Source of the DNA: Saccharothrix longispora
Lineage (GTDB): Bacteria > Actinomycetota > Actinomycetes > Mycobacteriales > Pseudonocardiaceae
Assembly: GCF_030852425.1 (NCBI RefSeq)
Contig: NZ_NSDM01000003.1
Location: 547,876 to 611,875, forward strand
DNA: 64,000 bases
Direction of reading: 5' to 3'
A program made the translations under genes and the position numbers. Under the pieces are notes generated by a model. The model searched no databases and was not told where the DNA came from. It saw only the letters and a list, made by a program, of their open reading frames with translations. Below, in pieces: positions 8,381 to 16,532 of the stretch. Numbering within the stretch: position 1 is the stretch's first letter; every line of letters starts with the position of its first letter.

Positions 8381-9871
8381 CTACGGCGTGGTCGGCAGGT
8401 AGGTCGGGGCGCCGCGGGCGCGCGTCGACCGCTCGAACGCGGCGGCGAAGCCCAGGACCGCGGCGTCGGCGCGGTGACCGGCCATGAACGAGACGCCGAT
8501 CGGCAGCGGACCCGCGAAACCCGCCGGGACGGTGGCGTTCGGGTAGCCCGCCACCGCCGCCGGGGTGGACGAGCCGATCTCGAAGGCGTCACCCGCGCCG
8601 TACCCCGTCTTCCACGCGGGACCGTTGGCCGGGGCCATGATCACGTCGAGCCGGTGCGCCGCCAGGGTCTCGTCGATCGAGCGGCGGGCCAGGGCGGTGG
8701 CGGTGCGGCGCTGCTCCCGGTACACCGGGTCGGTCGGCGGCGGGGCGTCGACGGCTTCGAGGAACAGCTCCTGGCCGAACCTGCTCAGCTCGACCGGGTC
8801 GGCCTCGTTGAACGCGATCAGCTCGCGCAACGTCCTCGGCACGCCCGGCCGGGTCGCGAGGTACCGCTCCAGGTCGTGCTTGAACTCGGTGAGCAGCGCC
8901 GGGAACTCGGTGGCCTCGATCTCGTCCTGGTGGGGCAGGTCGACCTCGACGACGGTGGCGCCGGCGGCGCGCAGCGCGTCCACGGCCGACCTCACCACGC
9001 GGTCGACCTCGGCGTTGCGGCCCGCCTTGCGCCACACGCCCACCCGCGCGCCGCGCAGCCCCGCGGACGACAGCGCGGCCACGTGGTCGACGCCGGACAG
9101 CGCGGACATCAGGACCGCGGCGTCCACGACGTGCCGCGCCAGCGGTCCGGCGGTGTCCTGCCACGACGAGACCGGCACGATGCCGTCCGCGCTGACCAGC
9201 CCCAGCGTGGGCTTCAGGCCGACCACGCCGTTCTGCCCGGCCGGGCACACGATCGACCCGTCGGTCTCGGTGCCGACGGCGACCTGCGCCAGCGACGCGG
9301 CCACCGCCGCGGCCGCCCCCGACGACGACCCGCACGGGTTGCGGTCCAGCACGTACGGGTTGTTCGTCTGACCGCCGACACCGGACCAGCCCGACGTCGA
9401 CCGGGTGGACCGGAAGTTCGCCCACTCCGACAGGTTGGTCTTGCCCAGCACCACCGCGCCGGCCTCGCGCAGCCGGGTCACGAGCGCGGCGTCGTCGCGG
9501 GGCGGCACGTGCAGCGCCCGCGAACCGGCGGTGCTCCCCATCGCGCGGGTGTCGATGTTGTCCTTGAGCAGCACGGGGATGCCGTCCATCAGGCCCTTCG
9601 CGCGCCCGGCGGCCCGACGGCGGTCGCTCTCCGCCGCCTGGCGCAGCGCGTCGGGGTTCACCACCAGCACGGACCGGACCCGGCGGTCCACCGTCCCGAT
9701 GCGCCGCAGGTAGGCGCGGGTCAGGTCGACCGAGGTCAGGGTGCCCTCGTCCATGCGGCTCACCAGCTGCGGGATGGTCGCCCCGTCCAGGTCGGGGACC
9801 GGGTGGGCGTGGGCGTGCGCCGGCGGTGCGACGAGGAGCGCGCACAGCGGGGCGGCGAGCAGGGATCGCAT
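8381..9871 (-). CDS. Secreted amidase, amidase-signature family
   Basis: The 496-residue protein has a signal peptide (MRSLLAAPLCALLVAPP, then AHAHA) and the amidase-signature catalytic set: Lys in VLLKDNID (about residue 103), the Gly/Ser run CGSSSGAAAA (about 181-188) and the nucleophile in GTETDGSIVCPA (about 206). Secreted members hydrolyse amides, peptide amides or short peptides. I start at ATG 9871 because the signal peptide begins there; an in-frame TTG at 9907 would bury it. Confidence 0.85.
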   Translation of the reverse strand: MRSLLAAPLCALLVAPPAHAHAHPVPDLDGATIPQLVSRMDEGTLTSVDLTRAYLRRIGTVDRRVRSVLVVNPDALRQAAESDRRRAAGRAKGLMDGIPVLLKDNIDTRAMGSTAGSRALHVPPRDDAALVTRLREAGAVVLGKTNLSEWANFRSTRSTSGWSGVGGQTNNPYVLDRNPCGSSSGAAAAVAASLAQVAVGTETDGSIVCPAGQNGVVGLKPTLGLVSADGIVPVSSWQDTAGPLARHVVDAAVLMSALSGVDHVAALSSAGLRGARVGVWRKAGRNAEVDRVVRSAVDALRAAGATVVEVDLPHQDEIEATEFPALLTEFKHDLERYLATRPGVPRTLRELIAFNEADPVELSRFGQELFLEAVDAPPPTDPVYREQRRTATALARRSIDETLAAHRLDVIMAPANGPAWKTGYGAGDAFEIGSSTPAAVAGYPNATVPAGFAGPLPIGVSFMAGHRADAAVLGFAAAFERSTRARGAPTYLPTTP

Positions 9872-9941
9872 GCGGTCCAGCCCAGACCCGTTCGCACGCC
9901 CGGGCAACTCCCGGGTTGCCGTCGCCGCGGCGCCGCGCGCC

Positions 9942-10100
9942 TCAGGGGTTGGGAGGCGCTTCGGCGATCCGCGCGTGCAGGCGTTCCCTGATCTCCTCGG
10001 GTGTGTAGGCGCGGCGCTTGCGCTCCGCGCGGGCGATCACCGCACCCGTCGCGGCGACACCCGCGACACCGGCCAGTCCGAGCAGCTTCCACCAGCGCAT
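9942..10100 (-). CDS. Small single-pass membrane protein (52 aa)
   Basis: ATG at 10100 opens a 52-residue frame beginning MRWWKLLGLAGVAGVAATGA, then VIARAERKRRAYTPEEIRER. One N-terminal transmembrane helix is followed by a basic, helical cytoplasmic tail. The regular amphipathic layout and a stop shortly before the amidase gene support coding. I recall similar short proteins in actinomycetes but no function. It is divergent from the next gene, with 17 bases between starts. Confidence 0.6.
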   Translation of the reverse strand: MRWWKLLGLAGVAGVAATGAVIARAERKRRAYTPEEIRERLHARIAEAPPNP

Positions 10101-10117
10101 CTGCCTAGGCTACCGGG

Positions 10118-10753
10118 ATGGCTGGGACGAAGATCGGTCTGGACGAGGCGGTCGAGCTGACCCGCACGGGCGACGTGTGGCTGTTCCGCGGCAGTTCGGC
10201 CGCCGACCGCGCGATCCGGGTGACGACGAACAGCCCCGTGAACCACGTGGGCATGACCGTGGCGGTGGAGGACCTGCCGCCGCTGATGTGGCACGCCGAG
10301 CTGGGCCGCTCGCTGCCGGACGTGTGGACCGGCACGCACCACCGCGGCGTGCAGCTGCACGACCTGCGCGAGGCCGTGCTCGTGTGGGCGCGCCGGTACG
10401 GGCAGCGGGCGTGGCTGCGGCAGCTCGACCTGCCGACGACCGTCGGGCAGGACGACGCCGTGCTCAGGACCGTGGCCCGGCTGAACGGCACGCCGTTCCC
10501 GTCCACGGCGCGCCTGGCGACGCGGTGGCTGCGGGGCCGGCTGCCGAACCTGCGCCGCTCGTCGGAGGCCACCCTGGAGACGGCCTACTGCGCCGAGGTG
10601 GTCGCGGTGACCTACGAGGCGATGGGCCTGCTGCCCGCCGGCCGCCGCGCCAACTGGTACGACCCGGGCCGGTTCTGGAGCGGCGACGAGCTGGAACTGG
10701 AGGCCGGTTACCGGTTGGGCGAGGAGATCGCGGTGGAGATCCCCGCCGGATGA
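10118..10753 (+). CDS. Permuted papain-like (YiiX/YebB, NlpC/P60 superfamily) protein
   Basis: The 211-residue protein shows the circularly permuted NlpC/P60 arrangement: GDVWLFRGSSAADRAIR leading to NHVGMTV with the His first, and the catalytic Cys late in TAYCAEVVAVTYEAMGLL. There is no signal peptide. Permuted members act on amide or thioester bonds of lipids or peptides; the substrate here is unknown. ATG at 10118 is the only sensible start. Confidence 0.7.
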   Translation: MAGTKIGLDEAVELTRTGDVWLFRGSSAADRAIRVTTNSPVNHVGMTVAVEDLPPLMWHAELGRSLPDVWTGTHHRGVQLHDLREAVLVWARRYGQRAWLRQLDLPTTVGQDDAVLRTVARLNGTPFPSTARLATRWLRGRLPNLRRSSEATLETAYCAEVVAVTYEAMGLLPAGRRANWYDPGRFWSGDELELEAGYRLGEEIAVEIPAG

Positions 10754-10817
10754 CCCGGCCCCGACGACCCGGTCCGGATAACCCTTGCCCGCCGCCGGCC
10801 GGCACCCGCCGGCTCGC

Positions 10818-11390
10818 GCCGCGTGCCTGGTGTTGGCCTCGGCCCGCAACCCCGGCGGCGTTTCCTCAACGGCGCGCAGGCGCAGGAGGAGAGCCTGGCG
10901 CGCGGTTCGGCGCTGTACCCGTGCCTGCGCGCGGCGGGCGACCTCCACGCGCACCACCGCGCGCACGCCGAGCTGACCTGCAGCGACCGCGTGATCCACT
11001 CCCCCGGCGTGCCGGTGTTCCGGGACGACCGCGGCGACCTGCTGCCCGAGCCGTACGCGGTTTCGTTCCTCACCGCCGCCGCGCCGAACCGCGCCGCGCT
11101 CGCCCGCGGCCAACCGCGGCACCTCGACTCCGTGCCGGACGTCCTGCGCCGCCGGGCCTCGCGGGTGCTGCGGGTCGCCGCCGCGCACGGTCACCGCGTG
11201 CTGGTGCTCGGCGCGTGGGGCTGCGGGGTGTTCGGCAACGACCCGGACGTGGTGGCGCGGGCGTTCCGCGACGCGTTGGGCGACAACCCCTTCTTCGACC
11301 GCGTGGTGTTCGCGGTGCTCGACCGGCGGCGAGGTGCGCCGGTGCTGACCGCCTTCGCCCGGGTTGTCCGGAAACGACCGTGCGGAACGG
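10818..11390 (+). pseudogene. Broken microbial PARG-like (TIGR02452) macrodomain gene
   Basis: The frame from 10824 reads CLVLASARNPGG, the family's Asn/Gly-rich ADP-ribose-binding loop. The rest continues in another frame as FLNGAQAQEESLARGS, RVIHSPGVPVFRDD, and LVLGAWGCGVFGNDP, the characteristic C-terminal half. One base appears to be missing at about 10860-10862. Roughly 100 N-terminal residues are absent, and no stop remains before the next gene: the frame runs on into the following lipoprotein. The intact enzyme would remove or bind ADP-ribose. I judge this copy inactive. Confidence 0.75.
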
Positions 11391-11413
11391 TTCGCGGCCC
11401 TACCATCCCAGCG

Positions 11414-12370
11414 GTGAACAGGCGTTCGGGCGTGGTGGTGGCGGCGGTGCTGGCCGGGTGCGCGCTGGCCGGGTGCACGGCGGAGGCGGACGTGCCCGAG
11501 CAGCCACCCGTCACCGGTCTGCTCGGCGCGCTGGCGGGCGTGCGGGCCGCCGACGGGTCGACCGCGTACGTCGAGTACGGCGACGTGGCCGCGGTGCGCG
11601 CGCTGGTCGCCGCGGACGGTCAGCGGTTCGGCGGGCTGGCCGGCTACGGCTACTCGGACCTCGCCGCGCGGGCGGGGGAGGTCGCGGAGGTCGTCGGCTT
11701 CGACGCCTCGGCGGCCACGTCGGCGCTGCGCGTGGGCGAACCCCCGACGTGGGCGGCGGTGCTGCGGCTCGACGTGGACGTGGCCGCCGTGGAGGGGAAG
11801 CTGACCGCGCTCGGCGGCGAGCGCGACCGGTCCGGCACGTGGACCACCGCCGGTGACGGCGAGGTGGTGCCGGGCGGCCCGCTGGCGAAGACCGGTGTGG
11901 TGAGCGGGTTCCAGCGGGTCCGCGTCGAGCCGGGGGTGGTCCGGCACGGCACCGGCGGCGAGGCGCTGCGGTGGGTCGCCGACCCGGGCGACCGCACCCT
12001 GGCCGACGACCCGATGACCGGTGAGCTGGCCCGGTGCCTGGGCGACGTGGTGGCGGCGGTGATCACCGGCCCGAAGGCGGGGTTGCCGCTCGCCGCCGGG
12101 GTCCGCGCGACGCCGGCGGGCGAGGCGGTCGAGGTGGTGTGCGTACCCGACGAGAACCCGAACGCGCTGCGCGACCTCGTGGCGACGAACCTGGAGACGG
12201 CGCGGACCGGCCGGCCCGAGTGGCCGCGGCTGCTGCCCGGTGCGGCGGCCGAGCAGCCCGCCGACCAGACCGGCGTGGTGCGCGTGGTCGTGCCGGCGGG
12301 CCCCGGCACCCGGGCCGGGCGGGTGCTCCAGGCGTTGCAGCGCGGCGACCTGGCCACGCTGTTCAGCTGA
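11414..12370 (+). CDS. Lipoprotein of unknown function (318 aa)
   Basis: GTG at 11414 begins NRRSGVVVAAVLAG followed by two possible lipobox cysteines (GCALAGC), so the protein is probably anchored outside the membrane. The mature part has alternating strands and helices with two later Cys (LARCLGD, EVVCVPD) that could pair. No family is recognised. There is no clear ribosome-binding site; TACCAT lies eight bases upstream, which suggests a leaderless transcript. The frame is fused upstream to a decayed macrodomain gene. It overlaps the convergent transporter gene by eight bases. Confidence 0.65.
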   Translation: MNRRSGVVVAAVLAGCALAGCTAEADVPEQPPVTGLLGALAGVRAADGSTAYVEYGDVAAVRALVAADGQRFGGLAGYGYSDLAARAGEVAEVVGFDASAATSALRVGEPPTWAAVLRLDVDVAAVEGKLTALGGERDRSGTWTTAGDGEVVPGGPLAKTGVVSGFQRVRVEPGVVRHGTGGEALRWVADPGDRTLADDPMTGELARCLGDVVAAVITGPKAGLPLAAGVRATPAGEAVEVVCVPDENPNALRDLVATNLETARTGRPEWPRLLPGAAAEQPADQTGVVRVVVPAGPGTRAGRVLQALQRGDLATLFS

Positions 12371-13196
12371 CCGGCCTCCCGGGGACCGGCGCACCCGGTT
12401 CGCGCCGGGTCGTCCGGCGCAGCAGCGGCGGCGCCAGGGCGAACCCGACCACGGCCCACAGCCCGAGCGCCACGGCGGTCCACACCGGCCGCCACCCGCC
12501 GCCGACCTCGACCGCCGCCGCCGCGTCCGGCAGCAGGGCCGACCGCAGGCCGAGGCCGAACCAGTACAGCGGGAACGCCTGGCCCACCGCCTGCGCCCAC
12601 CCCGGCAGGGCGGTGATCGGGTAGAACACGCCCGACACCACCAGCAGCGCCATCACCGGCAACGACACCAGGCCGAGCCGGCTCGTGCCGCCGACCGCCG
12701 CACCGATGACGACGCCCAGCGGCAGGGTGGCGAGCAGGCCCAGCGCCACCACTCCCGCCAGCGCCACCCACGTCGACGCCCGCCCCGGCGCCAGGCCGTC
12801 GAACAGGAAGAACGACGGCACGAGCACGAGCAGCAGCACGGTCACCGTCAACGCCGCCTTGGCCAGCACCGTGCCGACGACGTACCCCACCACCCCGTCG
12901 GGGGTGGCCCTGGCGCGCAGCAGGGTGCCGTCCTCGCGGTCGGTGGTGAGCGCCAGCGCCAACCCCAGCAGGCCGGTGAACACGGCGCTCATCGCCAGCA
13001 CACCGGGCACGGCGTGCGCCCCCAGCGGCAGGTCCGCGCCGGGGACCGGGTCGTCGCCGAACACGTGGAGCACGACCAGCGCCACCACCGGCATCCACAG
13101 CCAGCCCACCAGCTCGCCCACGTCGGTCACGCCGCGGGTGAACTCGACGCGTCCCCGGCGCACGCCCGCGCGCACCGCCACCACCCGCGCGTTCAC
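12363..13196 (-). CDS. ABC-2 type transporter permease
   Basis: The 277-residue protein has six hydrophobic segments with the ABC-2 layout: an N-terminal amphipathic stretch, a first helix around LVGWLWMPVVALVVL, and a central TTDREDGTLLRARATPDG loop typical of daunorubicin-type exporters. With the ATPase encoded immediately upstream it would form an exporter for a lipid or drug-like molecule. GTG at 13196 overlaps the ATPase stop by four bases (GTGA), so the two are translationally coupled. Confidence 0.85.
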   Translation of the reverse strand: MNARVVAVRAGVRRGRVEFTRGVTDVGELVGWLWMPVVALVVLHVFGDDPVPGADLPLGAHAVPGVLAMSAVFTGLLGLALALTTDREDGTLLRARATPDGVVGYVVGTVLAKAALTVTVLLLVLVPSFFLFDGLAPGRASTWVALAGVVALGLLATLPLGVVIGAAVGGTSRLGLVSLPVMALLVVSGVFYPITALPGWAQAVGQAFPLYWFGLGLRSALLPDAAAAVEVGGGWRPVWTAVALGLWAVVGFALAPPLLRRTTRREPGAPVPGRPVS

Positions 13197-14065
13197 GCCG
13201 TCACCGCCTCGGACTCGCGCACCAGCGACAGGTACACGTCCTCCAGGCTCGCCCGGCGCACTCCCAGGTCCTCGACCCGGCGGCCGTGCTCGGCGAACAG
13301 CTCCCGCACGAACCCGGTGGCGTCCGCGACCGACCGCACGTGCTCCACGCCGTCGAGCCGGTAGCGCACCTCGGCCTCCCCGGCGATCCGCTCGGCCAGC
13401 TCGGCGGCCGTGCCGTCGGCCACCACGCGCCCCGCGACCAGCACCACGATCCGGTCGGCGAGCTTCTCCGCCTCGGCCAGGTCGTGCGTGGTCAGCAGGA
13501 TCGCGGTGCCGGTGAGCCGGCGCACCAGCTCGTGGAACCCCTGCCGGGCCTCCGGGTCGAACCCGACCGTCGGCTCGTCCAGGAAGAGCAGGTCCGGCCG
13601 GCCCACCAGGCCCGCCGCCACGTCCAGCCGCCGCCGCCGACCGCCGGACAGCACGCCGATCCGGGCGTCCGCCTGGTCGGTGAGCCCGACCAGGTCCAGC
13701 AGCTCGTCCACGTCGAACACGTGCGCGCGGTGGGGCGCGTAGAACAGCGCGAGGTAGGACAGCAGCTCCCGCACGCGCCACCGGCCGTGGTCGCGCCACG
13801 ACTGGAGCACCACGCCGATCCGCGCCCGCCACGCCTCGTCACCCCGCGCGGGGTCGACGCCGAGCACCCGCACGTCCCCCGCCGACCGCTCCCGGAAGCC
13901 CTCCAGCACCTCGATCGTCGTCGTCTTGCCCGCGCCGTTGGGCCCGAGCAGGGCCACCACCTCCCCCGCGCCGACCCTCAGGTCCACGCCGTCCACCACG
14001 TCCCGCGACCCGTACCGCACGCGCAGGCCGCGGGTCGTCACCACCGACTGCTCTCCCTGGTCCAT
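13193..14065 (-). CDS. ABC transporter ATP-binding protein
   Basis: The 290-residue protein has Walker A (LLGPNGAGKTTT), a Q-loop region (GVVLQSWRDHGRW), a signature shifted to LSGGRRRRLDVA, Walker B (LLFLDEPTVGFD) and the switch His (LLTTHDLAEAEKLADR). It is of the DrrA/CcmA exporter type and drives the permease encoded by the overlapping downstream gene. ATG at 14065 faces the MerR gene across a short intergenic space with a 26-bp near-palindrome, so it is probably under MerR control. Confidence 0.9.
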   Translation of the reverse strand: MDQGEQSVVTTRGLRVRYGSRDVVDGVDLRVGAGEVVALLGPNGAGKTTTIEVLEGFRERSAGDVRVLGVDPARGDEAWRARIGVVLQSWRDHGRWRVRELLSYLALFYAPHRAHVFDVDELLDLVGLTDQADARIGVLSGGRRRRLDVAAGLVGRPDLLFLDEPTVGFDPEARQGFHELVRRLTGTAILLTTHDLAEAEKLADRIVVLVAGRVVADGTAAELAERIAGEAEVRYRLDGVEHVRSVADATGFVRELFAEHGRRVEDLGVRRASLEDVYLSLVRESEAVTA

Positions 14066-14076
14066 GGGGCTCAACC

Positions 14077-14102
14077 GTATCGTTGAAGTTCTTCGTTGAT
14101 AC
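14077..14102. promoter_or_regulatory. 26-bp near-palindrome, probable MerR operator
   Basis: GTATCGTTGAAG at 14077 is mirrored by CTTCGTTGATAC ending at 14102; outer and inner blocks match and the three-base segments between them do not. It lies in the divergent space between the exporter operon and the MerR regulator gene, where a dimer of that regulator would be expected to bind. Confidence 0.6.
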
Positions 14103-14167
14103 TTGTGTGCGGGATAGGTCGGTAAGCTCTGCGGAACCCTCAAATCCCCGTTGAACCGGAGGCCCCG

Positions 14168-14872
14168 GTGGCACTGCGCCCGGTGGACCTGGCCCGCGCC
14201 GCGGGCATCTCGACCCAGCAGGTCCGCAACCACCTCGACGCCGGCGTCCTGCCGCCCGCCGGGCGCTCGCCGACCGGCTACCGCGTGCTGACCGAGCGCC
14301 ACCGCGACGCGCTGCTGACCTACCGCGCGCTCGGCCGGGGCTACGGCTGGGAGGCCGCCCGCACCGTCATGCGCGCCGCGCACGAGGGCCGGGAGGCGTC
14401 GGCGCTGGCCGCGGTCGACGAGGCGCACGCCGCCGCGCACGCGCAGCGGCTCGCCCTCGCGGCCACCGCGGAGGCGCTGGAGGCGGTGGCCGGCCACCCG
14501 CCGGACACCGTGCCCCGGTCCGGGCTGCTGGTCGGGGAACTGGCTGCCCGGTTGGGCGTGCGGCCGTCCGCGCTGCGCGTGTGGGAGGCCGCCGGGCTGC
14601 TGGCGCCGGCGCGGACCACCGACCGGTACCGGCTGTACTCGGCGACGGACGTGCGCGACGCCCGGCTGGTGGCGATGCTGCGGCAGGCCCGCTACCCGCT
14701 GCCGTCGATCAAGCCGATCATGGACCGGTTCCGGGAGTCGGGTGGCACGGAGGCGCTGCGCCGGGCCGTCGTGGACCGGGAGGCGGAGCTGGCCCGGCGG
14801 ACGAGGGTGATGCTGGCCGCGGCGGGCGCCCTGGACCGCTACCTGGACCGGTACCCGGCGGAACCGGTCTGA
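14168..14872 (+). CDS. MerR-family regulator with two MerR-type DNA-binding domains
   Basis: The 234-residue protein repeats the winged-helix start twice. The first (about residues 5-45) reads LARAAGISTQQVRNHLDAGVL and GYRVLTERHRDALL. The second (about 115-160) reads GELAARLGVRPSALRVWEA and YRLYSATDVRDARLVAML. A helical linker separates them and a basic helix ends the protein. Such tandem MerR forms occur in actinomycetes. GTG at 14168 has CGGAGG five bases upstream. It is divergent from an ABC exporter operon, which is the likely target; no ligand domain is seen. Confidence 0.8.
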   Translation: MALRPVDLARAAGISTQQVRNHLDAGVLPPAGRSPTGYRVLTERHRDALLTYRALGRGYGWEAARTVMRAAHEGREASALAAVDEAHAAAHAQRLALAATAEALEAVAGHPPDTVPRSGLLVGELAARLGVRPSALRVWEAAGLLAPARTTDRYRLYSATDVRDARLVAMLRQARYPLPSIKPIMDRFRESGGTEALRRAVVDREAELARRTRVMLAAAGALDRYLDRYPAEPV

Positions 14873-14898
14873 GCGCGGCGCTCGACCGGGTCGGGGGC

Positions 14899-15543
14899 TC
14901 AGCCGGTCAGCCCGGCCTCGTGGGCGAGGATCGCGGCCTGCACGCGGTTGGCCACGTCCAGGGTGTTCAGGATCGCGCTGACGTGCGCCTTCACCGTGCC
15001 CTCGGCCAGGTTGAGCCGCCGGGCGACCTCCTGGTTGGACCGGCCCTCCCCCACCAGGGCGAGCACGTCGCGCTCCCTCGGCGTCAGCGCCGCCACGCGT
15101 TCCCGGGCCCGGCGGCCCGCCCGGCCGCCGCGCAGGTCCGCGACGACGCGCCGGGCGATCCGGGGCGACAGGTACGCGCCGCCCTCGGCCACCGCCCGCA
15201 CGCCGATCAGCAGCTCGCGCGGGTCGGACGCCTTGAGCAGGAACCCGTCCGCGCCGTCGTCCAGCGCCGCGGCCACGTACTCGTCCTCGTCGAACGTGGT
15301 CAGCACGACCACCGCCACGCCGGGCAGGGTGCGGCGCAGCTCGCGGGCCGCCGCCAACCCGTCCTGGCGCGGCATCCGGATGTCCAGCAGCACGACGTCC
15401 GGCCGGTGTGCCCGCGCGAGGGCCACGGCCTCGTGGCCGTCACCGGCCTCGGCCACGACCTCGATGCCGGGGTCGGTGTCGAGGATCGCCCGCACGCCCG
15501 CGCGGACCAGCGCCTCGTCATCCGCCAGCAGCACCCGGATCAC
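14899..15543 (-). CDS. NarL/LuxR-type response regulator
   Basis: The 214-residue protein has a receiver domain (LLADDEALVRAGV acidic pair; DVVLLDIRMPR phosphoacceptor Asp; VVVLTTFDEDEYV; LLKASDP switch Lys) and a C-terminal LuxR helix-turn-helix (LTPRERDVLALV, then LNLAEGTVKAHVSAIL). It is the partner of the kinase encoded just upstream; GTG at 15543 overlaps the kinase stop by four bases. Confidence 0.92.
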   Translation of the reverse strand: MIRVLLADDEALVRAGVRAILDTDPGIEVVAEAGDGHEAVALARAHRPDVVLLDIRMPRQDGLAAARELRRTLPGVAVVVLTTFDEDEYVAAALDDGADGFLLKASDPRELLIGVRAVAEGGAYLSPRIARRVVADLRGGRAGRRARERVAALTPRERDVLALVGEGRSNQEVARRLNLAEGTVKAHVSAILNTLDVANRVQAAILAHEAGLTG

Positions 15544-16532
15544 GCTTCCTCCTCCACAGTGGACTCGAACGGCATTCGGGCCGCCACGGTGAAGTCCGGG
15601 TCCCGCCGGACCACCAGTTCACCGCCCAGCACCCGGACGCGCTCGGCCAGGCCGGCCAACCCCGTGCCCCCGTTCCCGACCGCGCCGTTCCCTCCTGGGC
15701 CGCTCACGGGGTTCGACACGGTCACCAGCACCTCGTCCGCGCACCGGTCCACCCGCACCGACACCGGTCGGCCCGGCGCGTGGCGGGCCGCGTTGGTCAG
15801 CGCCTCCTGCACCACCCGGTGCACGGCGCGGTCCACCAGCGGCGGCAGGGCGGGCGACCCGGTGCGGGTCAGCACGACCGGGAGGCCCGCGTCGGCCGCG
15901 CGCCCGACCAGGTCCTCCACCGGCTCGTCCGGCGTGCCCACCGGGGTGGCGCCCTCGCGCAGGACGCCGAGCGTGTGCCGCAGCCGATCGGTGGCGTGGA
16001 CGGCCGACGCGCGCAGCTCGGCCGCCGCCCGGCAGACCCGGTCCGTGTCGGCGGTCAGCTCCAGCGCGCCCGCCCGCAGCGCGATCAGCGCCAGCTCGTG
16101 GCCGAGCGAGTCGTGCATGTCGGTGGCGATCCGGGCGCGCTCCCGCAGCCCGGCCTGCTCGGCGACCAACTCCTGCGCCCGTTCGAGCTGCGCGATGCGC
16201 TCCCGGCCCGCGGTGATCAGCTCGGCCTGCTGGCGGCGGAACAGGCCGACGAGCCTGGGCAGCACCACGAACACGGCCAGGCTGGCCAGCACGCCCATGC
16301 CCTCCGGGATCGCCACGACCCCGACGGCCACCCCCACCGCCGCCGCCGAGCCCAGGACCGCGCCGCCGCACCGGGTGGGCAGGTGGCGGCCGTGCAGGTA
16401 GGAGGCGACGGCCAGGGCGATGAACAGCAGCTGCCGCCAGAGGGGCAACGCGTCGGTGTCCAGCCCGTTGAGCACGGCGACCACCGCGAGCGCCGCCAGG
16501 GCCACGCCGTTCCCCACCGGGCCGTTCCTCAC
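15540..16532 (-). CDS. Sensor histidine kinase (NarX/DesK class, HisKA_3)
   Basis: The 330-residue protein has four or five N-terminal hydrophobic helices with almost no external loop, a coiled linker (RRQQAELITAGRERIAQLERAQ), the HisKA_3 box RARIATDMHDSLGHELAL with the phosphoacceptor His, and an HATPase domain with the N-box VVQEALTNAARHAPG. It is probably a membrane-embedded sensor. Its start overlaps the stop of the serine hydrolase gene, and its stop overlaps the regulator start, so three proteins are made from one coupled transcript. Confidence 0.9.
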   Translation of the reverse strand: MRNGPVGNGVALAALAVVAVLNGLDTDALPLWRQLLFIALAVASYLHGRHLPTRCGGAVLGSAAAVGVAVGVVAIPEGMGVLASLAVFVVLPRLVGLFRRQQAELITAGRERIAQLERAQELVAEQAGLRERARIATDMHDSLGHELALIALRAGALELTADTDRVCRAAAELRASAVHATDRLRHTLGVLREGATPVGTPDEPVEDLVGRAADAGLPVVLTRTGSPALPPLVDRAVHRVVQEALTNAARHAPGRPVSVRVDRCADEVLVTVSNPVSGPGGNGAVGNGGTGLAGLAERVRVLGGELVVRRDPDFTVAARMPFESTVEEEA

